Below are positions 43,088 through 52,640 of a stretch of 58,809 nt of DNA, piece after piece. Position 1 is the stretch's first letter, and each line of letters starts with the position of its first letter. Location of the stretch: NCBI GenBank assembly GCA_903900705.1, contig CAIUOG010000012.1:1-58809 (forward strand), read 5' to 3'. The notes below the pieces were generated by a model that made no database searches, was not told where the DNA came from, and saw only the letters and a list, made by a program, of their open reading frames with translations. The DNA is from an uncultured Acidobacteriia bacterium. GTDB taxonomy: Bacteria; Acidobacteriota; Terriglobia; Bryobacterales; Bryobacteraceae. Both the position numbers and the translations under genes were made by a program.

Positions 43088-45874
43088 TCAGAACCTCACT
43101 CTCAGGGCCAGTTGCAGAACCCGCGGATCATTGACGGCCGTTACCTGGCCGAAGGTGGCGGAAGGAGTGGACGGGTACGCGCCCGCGCCGAACGCGCCGT
43201 TCTTCGTCAGGTCATTACGGTGATTCAGGATGTTGAAGCCTTCGAAAAGCCCTTCGAGCGTGTAGCGGTCCGTCACGCGGAAGGTCCGGCTCAGCCGCGC
43301 GTTCACGGTGAACAGTTCCGTTCCCATGCCGGCATTCCGCCCGATGAAAGCGCCGTTGACAATCGGGCGGCCCGCTGTCCCCTGGATGGTGTTGACGCCG
43401 GAGGTGATGTTCAGCGGCAGCGCCGAATAATACTGCAGCATGCCGCTCAGCTCAAAGCCATGGCTGTGGACCGCGCCATCCACCACTACCCGGTGCCGCT
43501 GGTCATCATCCGAGCGGCCATAATCCTGCCAGATGTTGTAGTTGTTAATCGGCGCGCTGAAGAAGAATTCGCCGACGTTATCGAGAGCCTTCGAATAGGT
43601 GTAGGAAACCCGGTAATTGCCCCATTTCACCGGGCGCTGCACGAAGGAGATGTGCAGACCGTCGTAATGGGAATCCGCCAGCGAATTGTACTGGCTGTTG
43701 TTGGCGTAATTCGGATTGGGACGGCAGCCGTTGTTCGTCCCGGCGGCGGCACAGGTGGGAACATTCTGATTCACCGACACGATCAGATGGAGTCCGCGCA
43801 GATGTTCATAGCCCGCGCTGATGGTGCTCCTCCGGCCCAATTGCTGCTCAATCTCCAGACTTCCCTGCTCCGAGTACGCATTCTGCATGTGGGGATTCAT
43901 GGTGCTGAAGTTGACCAGGACGCCTGTTGGCAGTCCCGTCGGGGGCAGAATCGCCGGGAAGATCGGTGCGCCGGTCTGCGTCGGCGAGAGGCTCACGCTC
44001 AGCTGACTGGTGCTGGTGATGTTTGTGGTATTGCCGCTGGACAGCAGAGCGTTGGCCAGCGCCCGCAGCGCCACGCGGTCGTAATACAGTCCATAACCAC
44101 CGCGAACCACGGTTCGGCGGTTGCCGAAGGGAGACCACGCGAAGCCGGCGCGTGGAGACACATTATTCGTATCCGTGGCGATGGTTTTCAGAAACTGCAG
44201 GTCATAGCGGATGCCGATATTGAAGGTCAGACGGGAGTTGAATTTCCATTCGTCCTGCGCGTAGAAACCGACATTCGGATTCGTTTGGGCCACCATTTTG
44301 GTCCCGAAAGTCTGCGTATAGCCGGCGCTGTTGTAGGTCCCGTTCAGGAAGTTGGCGAGTGAAGAGAAAGAGTAGCTGCCGTTGATGGTTCGCGGGAAGG
44401 TAATCGTCAGATCGTTGTAGAGGAAGTCGACGCCGGCGCGCAGGGCGTGGGCGCCGGACTGATACGACAGATTATCGACGACCTCATAGAGGTTATCGAC
44501 GCGGCCGGTGGGGGAGCCCGAAAGCGTCCCGAATGACGCGATGCCGGAGATGCTGACGGCTGGTCCGGCGCCGTCCGTCGGCAGCGCCGAAAGAGAACTG
44601 CGGGTGAACTGCCCCCGCGTCTCGTTAAACATCCGGGGGGAGAGCGCGAGCACATTGTTCACGGCTACCGTCTGGTCCGTGTCGTCCAGATTCGCCGACG
44701 CGCTCTGCGCGCTGAGCGCGCCCGCGCCCCGGGAATTCCGGCTGTGCACGTCGTACAGACTGTAACGAATGCTGAACTGGTCTTTCGAGGAAACCTGGTG
44801 ATCCGCCTTGGCCAGGAAGTTCGTGTTGTGGACCGGGTTGGGGTACAGACCCGTGGTCACCTGGGGACCCTTATAGCCCACCGCGGCAAGTCTCGCATTG
44901 ATTGCCGCGGCGTTCGCCGGAAGAATGGTGATCAGGCCGCTCTGATTCAGGTCTCGTTGCTCGAAATTCGAAAAGTAAAAGGTTCGGTCGCGCACCACCG
45001 GACCACCCAGACTTGCCCCGTACTGGGCCTGCGTGGAGGGCAGTCGGGTGTTCGACAGCGGATTCGCGGCGTTCATCCGCTGATTCCGGAAGTACCCATA
45101 AGCGGTACCGTGCAGTGTGTTGGTGCCGCTCTTCGTCACCATATTGATGTAGCCGCCGAGCGCGCGGCCCAGTTCCGCCTGCCCGCCCGAAGTGACCACC
45201 TGAAACTCATTCACCACATCGAGGCCGTAAAAGATCCCGCTCAGGCCCGCCGCGTCATCATTGGCGGAAAGGCCGTCCACGATGAAACTGTTGGAGAAGT
45301 TCCGCTGGCTTCCGACGGAAAGGCCCTGTCCGGGCACGGCGGACGTCTCCGCGAAAAGCTGATTGCTGGCCGTATTGGTGGGGGAAACGCCGGGCACCAG
45401 CAAGGCAAGGTCGAGGAAGTTCCGACCGTTCAGCGGCAGCGTGGAAACCTCTGTCTGCGACACGGTACCGGCTACCTGGCTGCGGGCGGCCTCCAGAACT
45501 GTCGTCGAACTGGCCACTGTGATGCTGGATTGCTCGGTGGCCACACGCAGCGAAACGGGAAGATCGAACGCCGCACCGATGGTCAGTTCGACAATGGCGC
45601 GGCTCTCCGCGAAGCCCTGCCGGTTCACCTTCAACTCATAGCGACCCACGTTCAGATACGGAAAGCGAAAGAGACCGTCGGGACCGGTAACGCCCTTCGT
45701 AGAGACGTTGGTTTCGATTTGGCGCGCCGTCACGGCGGCGCCCTCAATGAGGGAGCCGGACGCGTCGGTCACACGACCTCCCAGACTGGCAAACTGAATA
45801 TTTTCCTGCGCGGCGGCAACTCCGGCAAACAAGCCGCAGAAAAGCAAAAATGAAATCTTCTTCGAATCAAACAC
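43088..45874 (-). CDS. TonB-dependent receptor, Oar-like with carboxypeptidase-regulatory domain
   Basis: 928 aa. A signal peptide (residues 1-22, ending AAA) and an N-terminal carboxypeptidase-regulatory-like domain (RVTDASGSLIEGAAVTA near residue 35) precede a TonB plug (LPLNGRNFLDLALLVPGVSP near 145) and a 22-strand-type beta-barrel ending with the usual aromatic LALRVRF. It imports a large or scarce substrate using TonB/ExbBD energy. Abundant receptors of this kind are characteristic of Acidobacteria. Two Cys/His-rich secreted peptides are encoded just upstream, suggesting a metal or metal-complex substrate, but carbohydrates are equally possible. Confidence 0.95.
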   Translation of the reverse strand: MFDSKKISFLLFCGLFAGVAAAQENIQFASLGGRVTDASGSLIEGAAVTARQIETNVSTKGVTGPDGLFRFPYLNVGRYELKVNRQGFAESRAIVELTIGAAFDLPVSLRVATEQSSITVASSTTVLEAARSQVAGTVSQTEVSTLPLNGRNFLDLALLVPGVSPTNTASNQLFAETSAVPGQGLSVGSQRNFSNSFIVDGLSANDDAAGLSGIFYGLDVVNEFQVVTSGGQAELGRALGGYINMVTKSGTNTLHGTAYGYFRNQRMNAANPLSNTRLPSTQAQYGASLGGPVVRDRTFYFSNFEQRDLNQSGLITILPANAAAINARLAAVGYKGPQVTTGLYPNPVHNTNFLAKADHQVSSKDQFSIRYSLYDVHSRNSRGAGALSAQSASANLDDTDQTVAVNNVLALSPRMFNETRGQFTRSSLSALPTDGAGPAVSISGIASFGTLSGSPTGRVDNLYEVVDNLSYQSGAHALRAGVDFLYNDLTITFPRTINGSYSFSSLANFLNGTYNSAGYTQTFGTKMVAQTNPNVGFYAQDEWKFNSRLTFNIGIRYDLQFLKTIATDTNNVSPRAGFAWSPFGNRRTVVRGGYGLYYDRVALRALANALLSSGNTTNITSTSQLSVSLSPTQTGAPIFPAILPPTGLPTGVLVNFSTMNPHMQNAYSEQGSLEIEQQLGRRSTISAGYEHLRGLHLIVSVNQNVPTCAAAGTNNGCRPNPNYANNSQYNSLADSHYDGLHISFVQRPVKWGNYRVSYTYSKALDNVGEFFFSAPINNYNIWQDYGRSDDDQRHRVVVDGAVHSHGFELSGMLQYYSALPLNITSGVNTIQGTAGRPIVNGAFIGRNAGMGTELFTVNARLSRTFRVTDRYTLEGLFEGFNILNHRNDLTKNGAFGAGAYPSTPSATFGQVTAVNDPRVLQLALRVRF

Positions 45875-45928
45875 TTCGGATGGGCCCTCCAGGACCGGTC
45901 AAACAGGCAGCGGGTCAGAGCGACGCGA

Positions 45929-46345
45929 TCAGGCTCGGACCGGAGGAGGGCGCTGGTAAAGCCAGGCGAGGCTGGAGGCGCCTGCCGTTGGGGTGTCGAA
46001 GAAGAAAAGGGTTTCGGCCAGGGCCGCCAGTGCCGGAAGATCCCGTCCGGCGGGGAGAACGGCCGTGAGGCGCGCGGCCGGCGTCGCTCCGCCCGGGTAC
46101 CCGCAACTGCTGCCACACGGAATTCCCGCAGTCCAGGCAGGGCCATGCGAGGTGCCCCAATGATGGGACCGGCGGCAGCACTTCGCACCCGGCTTATCGC
46201 AGCATTGGCATGCCTGGTTCGCCAACGACCAGGCATCCACCAGCGGCGCGAGCGGCAGCAGGGCGGAGACGAGCAACAGCAGCAGCGTGGTCAGGAAATG
46301 ACCGACCGCCGCTGGCCGAAGCGCAGCTGTGCGTGCTCGTTTCAT
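45929..46345 (-). CDS. Cys/His-rich small secreted protein
   Basis: 138 aa. A signal peptide is followed by QACQCCDKPGAKCCRRSHHWG (about residues 44-64; seven Cys/His ligands within 20 residues) and a second CGSSCGY cluster. This spacing is suitable for binding copper, zinc or iron. No enzyme motif is present. It lies 54 bases upstream of the TonB receptor and 60 bases downstream of a related small gene on the same strand. Metal handling is an inference from composition and neighbours. Confidence 0.75.
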   Translation of the reverse strand: MKRARTAALRPAAVGHFLTTLLLLLVSALLPLAPLVDAWSLANQACQCCDKPGAKCCRRSHHWGTSHGPAWTAGIPCGSSCGYPGGATPAARLTAVLPAGRDLPALAALAETLFFFDTPTAGASSLAWLYQRPPPVRA

Positions 46346-46405
46346 GAATATTGGACGGACAGTACCGGAGTTTTCTTACAGAAACCTGGTGAGGGAAAAC
46401 AGAAA

Positions 46406-46780
46406 TCAGCTGAGGCGAACGGGAGGGCCGCGCTGGGGGACCGAATATCCAGAGAGGGATTCAGGGCGATTCCGGTCAGCAGGCGCCGGTTTCCAGGCCA
46501 CGAAAACAAGTCGAAAAAACGAACCCAATTTTGCGGCAGCGGTGAACTTACCCGGTGCGGGCAGAGTCTGCCCGATTTGGTAAAACGGGCATCTTTCCGC
46601 TGCGGCGCGAATAGTGACACCGGAAGATAATACGGAACCCGCGCCGGTCATCAGGCAATGATGCTTCCCGCTTTTACGGCAACAGGCCGGGAGATTCTGA
46701 CGGCTGTCAGCAAGCAGCGCCGGCCCGATCAGCGAAAAGCTGAACAGGAACAGCAGCACGGTGGCAAGCAGACGGCGCAC
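46406..46780 (-). CDS. Cys/His-rich small secreted protein (ACCRxxGxHHC type)
   Basis: 124 aa. Signal peptide (MRRLLATVLLFLFSFSL, about residues 1-24), then LPACCRKSGKHHCLM (about residues 31-45), a pattern I know from small secreted acidobacterial proteins that often lie near TonB receptors; it contains CC, HH and a further C in 10 residues, a likely metal site. One more cysteine follows in RCPFYQIGQ. Function unproven. It is the first of the three-gene minus-strand group with the second peptide and the TonB receptor, and is divergent from the amidase gene. Confidence 0.78.
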   Translation of the reverse strand: MRRLLATVLLFLFSFSLIGPALLADSRQNLPACCRKSGKHHCLMTGAGSVLSSGVTIRAAAERCPFYQIGQTLPAPGKFTAAAKLGSFFRLVFVAWKPAPADRNRPESLSGYSVPQRGPPVRLS

Positions 46781-46824
46781 TAACCACAGTCTAGCGCGCC
46801 TTTTGCTACCCTGAACAAATTCCC

Positions 46825-48576
46825 ATGCAGCGTGAACCCAGACTTCCCCTCCCCCGCCGTACCTGGCTGAAATTCATGGCGACGCTGGCGGCAATGCCTG
46901 CGGCTGCGCTTGCCCAGCCGCCTTCAGGCCCTCCACCCTCAACCCAGCCGCCGTCACCCGGCGGAGGGCGCGGCAGAGGGCGCGGCGCGCCGGTGCCGCA
47001 GATCGTGAATCGAGAGATGGCGATCGCCGCCCTGAAAGGCATGGGGCTCGAATTCACCGACGCGCAGGTGGACATGATGCTGCCCACGGTAAACCGGACT
47101 CTGCAGAACTTTGAGGCGCTGCGGAAGATCGAGATCGCGCCGGAAGTCCCCCCTGCCGTGCTCTTTTCGCCCCTGGTGCCCGGGCATCCCCTGCCCAAAG
47201 GCGCGTCCGTTTACCGCCCGCCGGCCGCGCCGAAACCGATTCGCTTCAAAGACCCGGAGGAATTGGCCTTCCTGCCCGCGGTGCAACTGGGTGCGCTGAT
47301 CCGCTCCAAACGTATCACTTCCACCGGCCTCACGAAGATGTATCTGGAGCGGCTGAAACGCCACAGTCCGAAGCTGCTCTGCGTCATCACGCTGACCGAA
47401 GATCTGGCTCTCGAACAGGCAAAACAGGCGGACGCGGACCTGCGCCGCGGTCGTATCCACAGTCCGCTGCATGGCGTTCCCTACGGCGCGAAAGATCTCT
47501 TCGACACCAAGGGCATTCTGACCACATGGGGAGCGGAACCCTATCAGAATCGGGTTCCGCAGAACGACGCGACCGTCATCGAACGGCTGCGGCGCGCGGG
47601 CGCGGTGCTGGTGGCCAAGCTTTCCATGGGAGCGCTGGCGCAGGGCGGGCTCTGGTTCGGCGGCATGACGAAGACCCCCTGGAACTACGAACAATCCAGC
47701 AGCGGTTCATCCGCCGGATCGGCTTCAGCCACTTCGGCCGGCCTGGTGGGCTTCTCGATTGGCACGGAAACGCTCGGTTCCATCGTGTCCCCCAGCACCC
47801 GTTGCGGCGTGGCGGGCGTGCGCCCGACTTTCGGCCGCGTGAGCCGCGCCGGGGCCATGGCCCTGAGCTGGTCCATGGACAAAATCGGCCCGATCTGCCG
47901 TTCCGTGGCCGATTGCGCCGAGGTTCTGCGGATCATGGCGGGCCCGGATGGGAAAGACCTGACGGTGAACGCCGCGCCGCTGCACTGGGACGCCCGCCGG
48001 CCGCTGAAGCGGATGAAGGTCGGTTATCTGGCGTCGGAATTTGAAAGCCGAAACGAAAAAACGAAGCCAATTTACGATGCGGCGCTGGCGGCGCTGCGCA
48101 AACAGGGCGTGGAACTGGAGGCCATGCAGATGCCCGATTTCCCGCTGAACGCCATCCAGTTTGTGCTGGACGCCGAAGCCGCGGCCGCGTTTGACGATCT
48201 GACCCGCTCGAAGGGAATCGACCAGCTTTCGGGCCAGACTCCCGGCGACTGGCCGAATCAATTCCGTTCTTCGCGCCTGATTCCGGCTGTCGAATATATA
48301 CGGGCGCAGCGGGCGCGCAGCATCTACATGCAGAAGTTCGGGGAGTTGATGAACCAGTGGGACGCCTTCGTTTCGCCGACCCAGAGCGTGAGCCTTACCG
48401 CCACAAACTTAACGGGACACCCTCAGGTTGTTGTACCCTGTGGCTTCGTCGATGGTCTTCCCCAGGGACTTCTTTTCACCGGACGTTTGTATGAAGAAGG
48501 CGCGCCGATGCGCCTCGCTTACGCCTATGAGCAGGCAACCGACTGGCACACGAGACGCCCGGCGCTTCAAAGCTGA
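46825..48576 (+). CDS. Exported amidase (amidase signature family)
   Basis: 583 aa. The N-terminus RRTWLKFMATLAAMPAAALA is an export signal of Tat-like type, followed by a Gly/Arg/Pro-rich linker (SPGGGRGRGRGAPVP). The amidase signature appears in GVPYGAKDLFD (catalytic Lys, near residue 217), YEQSSSGSSAGSASA (Ser relay, near 290) and GTETLGSIVSPSTRCG (nucleophile Ser region, near 315). It hydrolyses amides in the periplasm; the substrate is unknown. It resembles GatA only in fold, not in role. The next gene starts inside its last 50 bases. Confidence 0.92.
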   Translation: MQREPRLPLPRRTWLKFMATLAAMPAAALAQPPSGPPPSTQPPSPGGGRGRGRGAPVPQIVNREMAIAALKGMGLEFTDAQVDMMLPTVNRTLQNFEALRKIEIAPEVPPAVLFSPLVPGHPLPKGASVYRPPAAPKPIRFKDPEELAFLPAVQLGALIRSKRITSTGLTKMYLERLKRHSPKLLCVITLTEDLALEQAKQADADLRRGRIHSPLHGVPYGAKDLFDTKGILTTWGAEPYQNRVPQNDATVIERLRRAGAVLVAKLSMGALAQGGLWFGGMTKTPWNYEQSSSGSSAGSASATSAGLVGFSIGTETLGSIVSPSTRCGVAGVRPTFGRVSRAGAMALSWSMDKIGPICRSVADCAEVLRIMAGPDGKDLTVNAAPLHWDARRPLKRMKVGYLASEFESRNEKTKPIYDAALAALRKQGVELEAMQMPDFPLNAIQFVLDAEAAAAFDDLTRSKGIDQLSGQTPGDWPNQFRSSRLIPAVEYIRAQRARSIYMQKFGELMNQWDAFVSPTQSVSLTATNLTGHPQVVVPCGFVDGLPQGLLFTGRLYEEGAPMRLAYAYEQATDWHTRRPALQS

Positions 48577-49828
48577 CCGGCTTTTTGCGCTGTGCGTTCT
48601 GGCTGCGATGCCAATGGCAGCCGTGATCCCGGGCAGCCGCGACGCGGTGTTCGACAAATACCCGGTGGCGAAGTGGGTGACGGAGAATCCGCCGGCAACC
48701 CGCTTCAAATGGCGGCTGGACGCTCCCGCGCCCGAGCTTTCCTCGCACCAGCGCCTGATGGCGCGGCTGACCGTGCACGTGGACGGGCGGGAACTCGAAA
48801 AGCGGCGGGGCGACGGGGAGTTCCTGACCCTGTTTCAGTTTGAGGATGCCGGAGGTCGCGTCTGGCAGAATCATGCCGCGCTCGATTTGCAGAAGCTGCA
48901 GCCCGTGCAGAACAGCGAAGTGACGGTAACGGGCTATGCGTTTGTCCTGCCCGGCGACTATACCGTCACTGTGGCGGCGGTGGACACGAAAAGTGGCGAA
49001 CACGGCACCATCGTGCGGAAACTGCATGTGCCCGATTTGAAATCCGAGCCGCTGCCGGGAGCATGGGCCGGACTGCCTCCGGTGGAATTCATCACCTCGG
49101 TCAATGATGCGCCGGATGTCTGGTATCTGCCTGAAATTCAGACGCATCCGGTGCTGAATCTGCGGACGCAGCGCCCGCTCCATGTACAGATTCTGGTCAA
49201 CACGACCCCCAGCGAGCGATCCTCCGGCTCGGGTCTCGCCATGCGCCGCAACATGAGCGTGGTGATTCCGGCGCTCAAAGTGCTTTCCCAGGTCCATCTG
49301 ACCAACGGCGCGCTGGACGTGGCGTTTCTGGACCTGACGCACAGGAAGATCCCGTTTGAGCAGAAAGATGTGCGTGAACCCGACTGGGCGCGGGCACGGC
49401 AGTTCTTTCTGGGCATCAATCCGGGGATTGTGGACGTGCAGACCCTCCAGGGGCAGTGGAAGATGCGGAAATACTTCTGGGACGAGGTAAACCGGCGGCT
49501 GGAGCCGAAAGACGCTGCGATGCCGGTCGAGATCATTCTGAGTGGCCCCGCGTTTTTTGAAGACCAGCAATCCGTGGAAGCGGCGGCCGGACCCGCGGGC
49601 GACCGGCGCATCTTCTATATCCGTTACCGGACTATCACGCCCCGGCCCCGCGTACGGCCCCGCCCTGGAATGCGTCCGCCTCTCCCGCCGCAATACTATT
49701 CGCAGATGCCGGCAGATGATCTGCAGCACACGGTGGAGCCGCTGGGCGCGAGGATCTTCGACGTCACCAACCCGGAGCAGTTTCGCCGGGTGTTGGCAGC
49801 CATTCTGGAGCAACTCTCACAACTTTGA
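48527..49828 (+). CDS. Secreted protein of unknown function, tandem paralogue A
   Basis: 433 aa. A signal peptide (RLFALCVLAAMPMAAV, about residues 17-32) supports the ATG at 48527, inside the amidase gene; an ATG twelve codons earlier is possible. The mature part has an N-terminal all-beta domain (KWRLDAPAPELSSHQRL, then YAFVLPGDYTVTVAAVD) and a C-terminal region resembling a Rossmann/VWA-like fold: PLHVQILVNTTPSERSSGSG, then MRRNMSVVIPALKVLSQV, then ALDVAFLDLTHRK. Family unknown. The next gene is a paralogue beginning in its stop codon. Confidence 0.78.
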   Translation: MSRQPTGTRDARRFKADRLFALCVLAAMPMAAVIPGSRDAVFDKYPVAKWVTENPPATRFKWRLDAPAPELSSHQRLMARLTVHVDGRELEKRRGDGEFLTLFQFEDAGGRVWQNHAALDLQKLQPVQNSEVTVTGYAFVLPGDYTVTVAAVDTKSGEHGTIVRKLHVPDLKSEPLPGAWAGLPPVEFITSVNDAPDVWYLPEIQTHPVLNLRTQRPLHVQILVNTTPSERSSGSGLAMRRNMSVVIPALKVLSQVHLTNGALDVAFLDLTHRKIPFEQKDVREPDWARARQFFLGINPGIVDVQTLQGQWKMRKYFWDEVNRRLEPKDAAMPVEIILSGPAFFEDQQSVEAAAGPAGDRRIFYIRYRTITPRPRVRPRPGMRPPLPPQYYSQMPADDLQHTVEPLGARIFDVTNPEQFRRVLAAILEQLSQL

Positions 49829-51075
49829 AGCACTCCGGCGCACTGGCGGCGATATTCCTGCTGGCAACCCTGCCGTTGCACGGGCAATCCGGCATGCGCG
49901 ATCGCTATTTTGTCCGGTATCCCTTTGAGAAGTGGAAGACGGAGACTCCGCGGGCGGAGCTGAAATGGTCTCCCAAAATACAGCAGGCTCGTTTATCGAC
50001 GCAGCAGAGGCTGAACCTGCGCGTCGAAACCGTGATCGACGCAAAGGAGATGGAAAAGCGGCGGGGCCGCGGCGAGGTGGTGATCCTGCTGGAACTGACG
50101 GATGCCGAAGGACGCCGCTGGAGAAGCCACGAGATCTTCGAACTAACGCAAATTCCCGAGGCCGCGAAGGCGGCGGCCATGCTCTATACCCAGAATGCGC
50201 TTGTGCTGCCGGGTGAATACCGCGTCTGCCTGGCGGTGGTGGACAGCCAGACGATGGAGCACAGCTTTCTTTCGAAAACCGTTCACGTGGGCGGGCTGCG
50301 CAACGATCCTCTGCCCGATGCCTGGAAAGGGGTTCCGGCGGTGGAATTCAGCCGCAATTACGAACCGCCGGACAACTGGTTTCAGCCGTTTCTGCGCGGA
50401 CGCTTGAACCTGCCCGCGCGCAGTCAGCGGCCCGTTCATGTTGACGTAATCATGAACATGACTCCTTCGGAACGGGCCGCCGGCTCATTGCGCGTGTTTC
50501 GGCGCAATATGGGTGTGCTGGTGCCGGCGTTGAAGGTCTTGGGAGGAATTTCAGTCACCACAGGCTCTCTCGACGTGACGCTTTTGGACCTGACCCGCCG
50601 GAAGACCTGGAATCAGCCGGATGCGCATGGCTCGCTCGACTGGCGGAAGCTGCGGGAACCGTTTGCGACGACCACGCCCGGGATGGTGGACGTGCAGGCG
50701 CTGGCGGCCAAGGCGCAGATGAGCCGTTTCTTCCGCGACCAGGTGCTGGAGAAGCTGAAGACGGAACGGGAGCGCGAACCTCTGCGCGTCGTCATCGTGC
50801 TCAGTTCCCCGGTTTCATTCGACAAACAGAGCCATTTCGATACGGAAACGCTGGCCCGCGACCCCTCGCGCCGCCTCTTTTACATCTCGTACCGGGCGCT
50901 GAATCAGGCGCGGATGCTGGCCTCGCTGCCGGAGGGCGCGCCTGCCCCGCCCGCCATCTACGACGAACTGGAACCCATCGTGAAATCTCTTGACGGACGC
51001 GTGTTCAACGTGATCACTCCGGAGGACTTTCGCCGCGCCGTGGCCGTGATTCTGGCGGAGATTTCGCACATGTAG
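49825..51075 (+). CDS. Secreted protein of unknown function, tandem paralogue B
   Basis: 416 aa. It starts with TTG overlapping the previous stop (TTGA) and has a short signal peptide ending LHGQ. It is a diverged copy of its neighbour: matching segments are ALVLPGEYRVCLAVVD, RPVHVDVIMNMTPSERAAG, RRNMGVLVPALKVLGGI, SLDVTLLDLTRRK and FNVITPEDFRRAVAVIL. Conserved positions suggest a shared VWA-like fold, possibly for a protein complex in the periplasm. Substrate or partner unknown; the link to the amidase upstream is only positional. Confidence 0.78.
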   Translation: MKHSGALAAIFLLATLPLHGQSGMRDRYFVRYPFEKWKTETPRAELKWSPKIQQARLSTQQRLNLRVETVIDAKEMEKRRGRGEVVILLELTDAEGRRWRSHEIFELTQIPEAAKAAAMLYTQNALVLPGEYRVCLAVVDSQTMEHSFLSKTVHVGGLRNDPLPDAWKGVPAVEFSRNYEPPDNWFQPFLRGRLNLPARSQRPVHVDVIMNMTPSERAAGSLRVFRRNMGVLVPALKVLGGISVTTGSLDVTLLDLTRRKTWNQPDAHGSLDWRKLREPFATTTPGMVDVQALAAKAQMSRFFRDQVLEKLKTEREREPLRVVIVLSSPVSFDKQSHFDTETLARDPSRRLFYISYRALNQARMLASLPEGAPAPPAIYDELEPIVKSLDGRVFNVITPEDFRRAVAVILAEISHM

Positions 51076-51105
51076 GCAGAAAACTTCACTCTGGCTGCAA
51101 AGGGT

Positions 51106-51134
51106 GTCGATTCCAGGCTTTCCCGCTGTATAGA
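51106..51134 (+). promoter_or_regulatory. Promoter of the 6-phosphogluconate dehydrogenase gene
   Basis: GTCGAT (51106-51111) and TATAGA (51129-51134) are spaced by 17 bases. An AGGAG ribosome-binding site lies a few bases before the ATG at 51178. The -35 is weak, but the -10 is good. The gap 51076-51177 between the two genes shows nothing else. Confidence 0.5.
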
Positions 51135-51177
51135 ATGGAGAATTCGGGTTTTTGACGGTAGTTCAAACAGGAGACTT

Positions 51178-52632
51178 ATGGCTGCTACTTGTGATATCGG
51201 ATTGATTGGTCTGGCCGTGATGGGCCAGAACCTCGTTCTCAACATGAATGACCATGGATTCAAGGTGGCGGTTTACAATCGCACCGTCTCCAAGGTCGAT
51301 GACTTTATCAATAATGAAGCTGCCGGAACCGATGTGGTCGGCGCGCACTCGGTGGAGGAATTTGTCGGTCTTCTCAAATCCCCCCGCCGGATCATGACGA
51401 TGGTCAAGGCCGGCGATACGGTGGACCAGATGATCGATGCCGTGCTGCCCTATCTGGAGCCCGGCGATATTTTCATTGACGGTGGCAACTCGCTTTTCAC
51501 CGATTCCAACCGCCGCGTGAAGGCTTTGGAAGAAAAAGGCATTCTCTTTGTCGGCTCCGGCGTTTCCGGCGGTGAAGAAGGCGCCCGCAAGGGGCCCTCG
51601 ATCATGCCCGGCGGCAACCCGGCGGCGTGGCCGTTTGTGAAGGATATTTTTCAATCGATCTCCGCCAAGGTGGAAGACGGCTCCCCCTGCTGCGACTGGG
51701 TGGGTGAAGGCGGTTCCGGCCACTACGTCAAGATGGTTCACAACGGCATTGAGTATGGCGATATGCAGCTGATCTGCGAAGCCTACCAGCTGTTGAAGGA
51801 CGGCCTCGGCGCAACGCCGGACGAACTCTCCGAAATCTTCGCGGAATGGAACAAGGGCGACCTCGACAGCTACCTGATCGAAATCAGCTCGGAAATCTTC
51901 GCCAAGAAGGACGAAGACGGCACGCCCCTGGTGGACAAGATTCTCGACGCGGCCGGCCAGAAGGGTACCGGCAAGTGGACCTGCATCAGCGCTCTGGATA
52001 ACGGCATGCCCGTGACGCTGATCGGCGAAGCGGTGTTTGCGCGCTGCCTCTCCTCCATCAAAGACGCCCGCGTGGAAGCTTCGAAAGTGCTCGAAGGCCC
52101 GAAGAAGGAATACTCGGCCGACAAGGCGCAGTTCATTGAAGACGTCCGCCGCGCTCTGTACTGCTCGAAGATCATTTCCTACGCGCAGGGTTACATGCTG
52201 CTTGAAGCGGCCGCGAAGGAACAGGGCTGGCACCTGAACTACGGCGCAATCGCGCTGATGTGGCGTGGTGGCTGCATCATCCGCAGCCGCTTCCTCGGCA
52301 AGATCAAGGAAGCTTTCGACAAGAACCCAAACCTCACCAACCTGCTGCTGGATGATTTCTTCACCGAAACCATCAACAAGTACCAGGCCGGCTGGCGCAG
52401 CGGCGTGATCCGCGCCATCGAATACGGCGTGCCGACCCCGGCGTTCTCGACCGCGCTCTCGTTCTACGACGGCTTCCGGACAGCGAACCTGCCGGCGAAC
52501 CTGCTGCAGGCGCAGCGTGACTACTTCGGCGCGCACACCTACGAGCGCGTGGACCAGCCGCGTGGCAAGTTCTTCCACACGAACTGGACCGGCCGCGGTG
52601 GCCGCGTCTCCTCCACCACTTACAACGTTTAG
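51178..52632 (+). CDS. gnd: 6-phosphogluconate dehydrogenase, decarboxylating
   Basis: 484 aa. Oxidises 6-phosphogluconate to ribulose 5-phosphate with NADP in the oxidative pentose phosphate pathway. The N-terminal dinucleotide fold has GLIGLAVMGQNLVLN at residues 7-21 and the substrate signature GVSGGEEGARKGPSIMPGG near 126; the catalytic Lys/His region HYVKMVHNGIEYGDMQL lies near 180. Length is that of the long, type I form (GND/6PGDH of E. coli type). It is followed by a strong terminator and then by a sugar kinase, suggesting linked but separately transcribed steps. Confidence 0.97.
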   Translation: MAATCDIGLIGLAVMGQNLVLNMNDHGFKVAVYNRTVSKVDDFINNEAAGTDVVGAHSVEEFVGLLKSPRRIMTMVKAGDTVDQMIDAVLPYLEPGDIFIDGGNSLFTDSNRRVKALEEKGILFVGSGVSGGEEGARKGPSIMPGGNPAAWPFVKDIFQSISAKVEDGSPCCDWVGEGGSGHYVKMVHNGIEYGDMQLICEAYQLLKDGLGATPDELSEIFAEWNKGDLDSYLIEISSEIFAKKDEDGTPLVDKILDAAGQKGTGKWTCISALDNGMPVTLIGEAVFARCLSSIKDARVEASKVLEGPKKEYSADKAQFIEDVRRALYCSKIISYAQGYMLLEAAAKEQGWHLNYGAIALMWRGGCIIRSRFLGKIKEAFDKNPNLTNLLLDDFFTETINKYQAGWRSGVIRAIEYGVPTPAFSTALSFYDGFRTANLPANLLQAQRDYFGAHTYERVDQPRGKFFHTNWTGRGGRVSSTTYNV

Positions 52633-52640
52633 TGCAGTGC

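Noticed and set aside
43112..44362. Long open frame opposite the TonB receptor
   Set aside because: Antisense shadow; basic, low-complexity translation without a start context.
48476..49813. 445-codon open frame opposite paralogue A
   Set aside because: The plus-strand gene has a signal peptide and a paralogue, the minus frame has neither.
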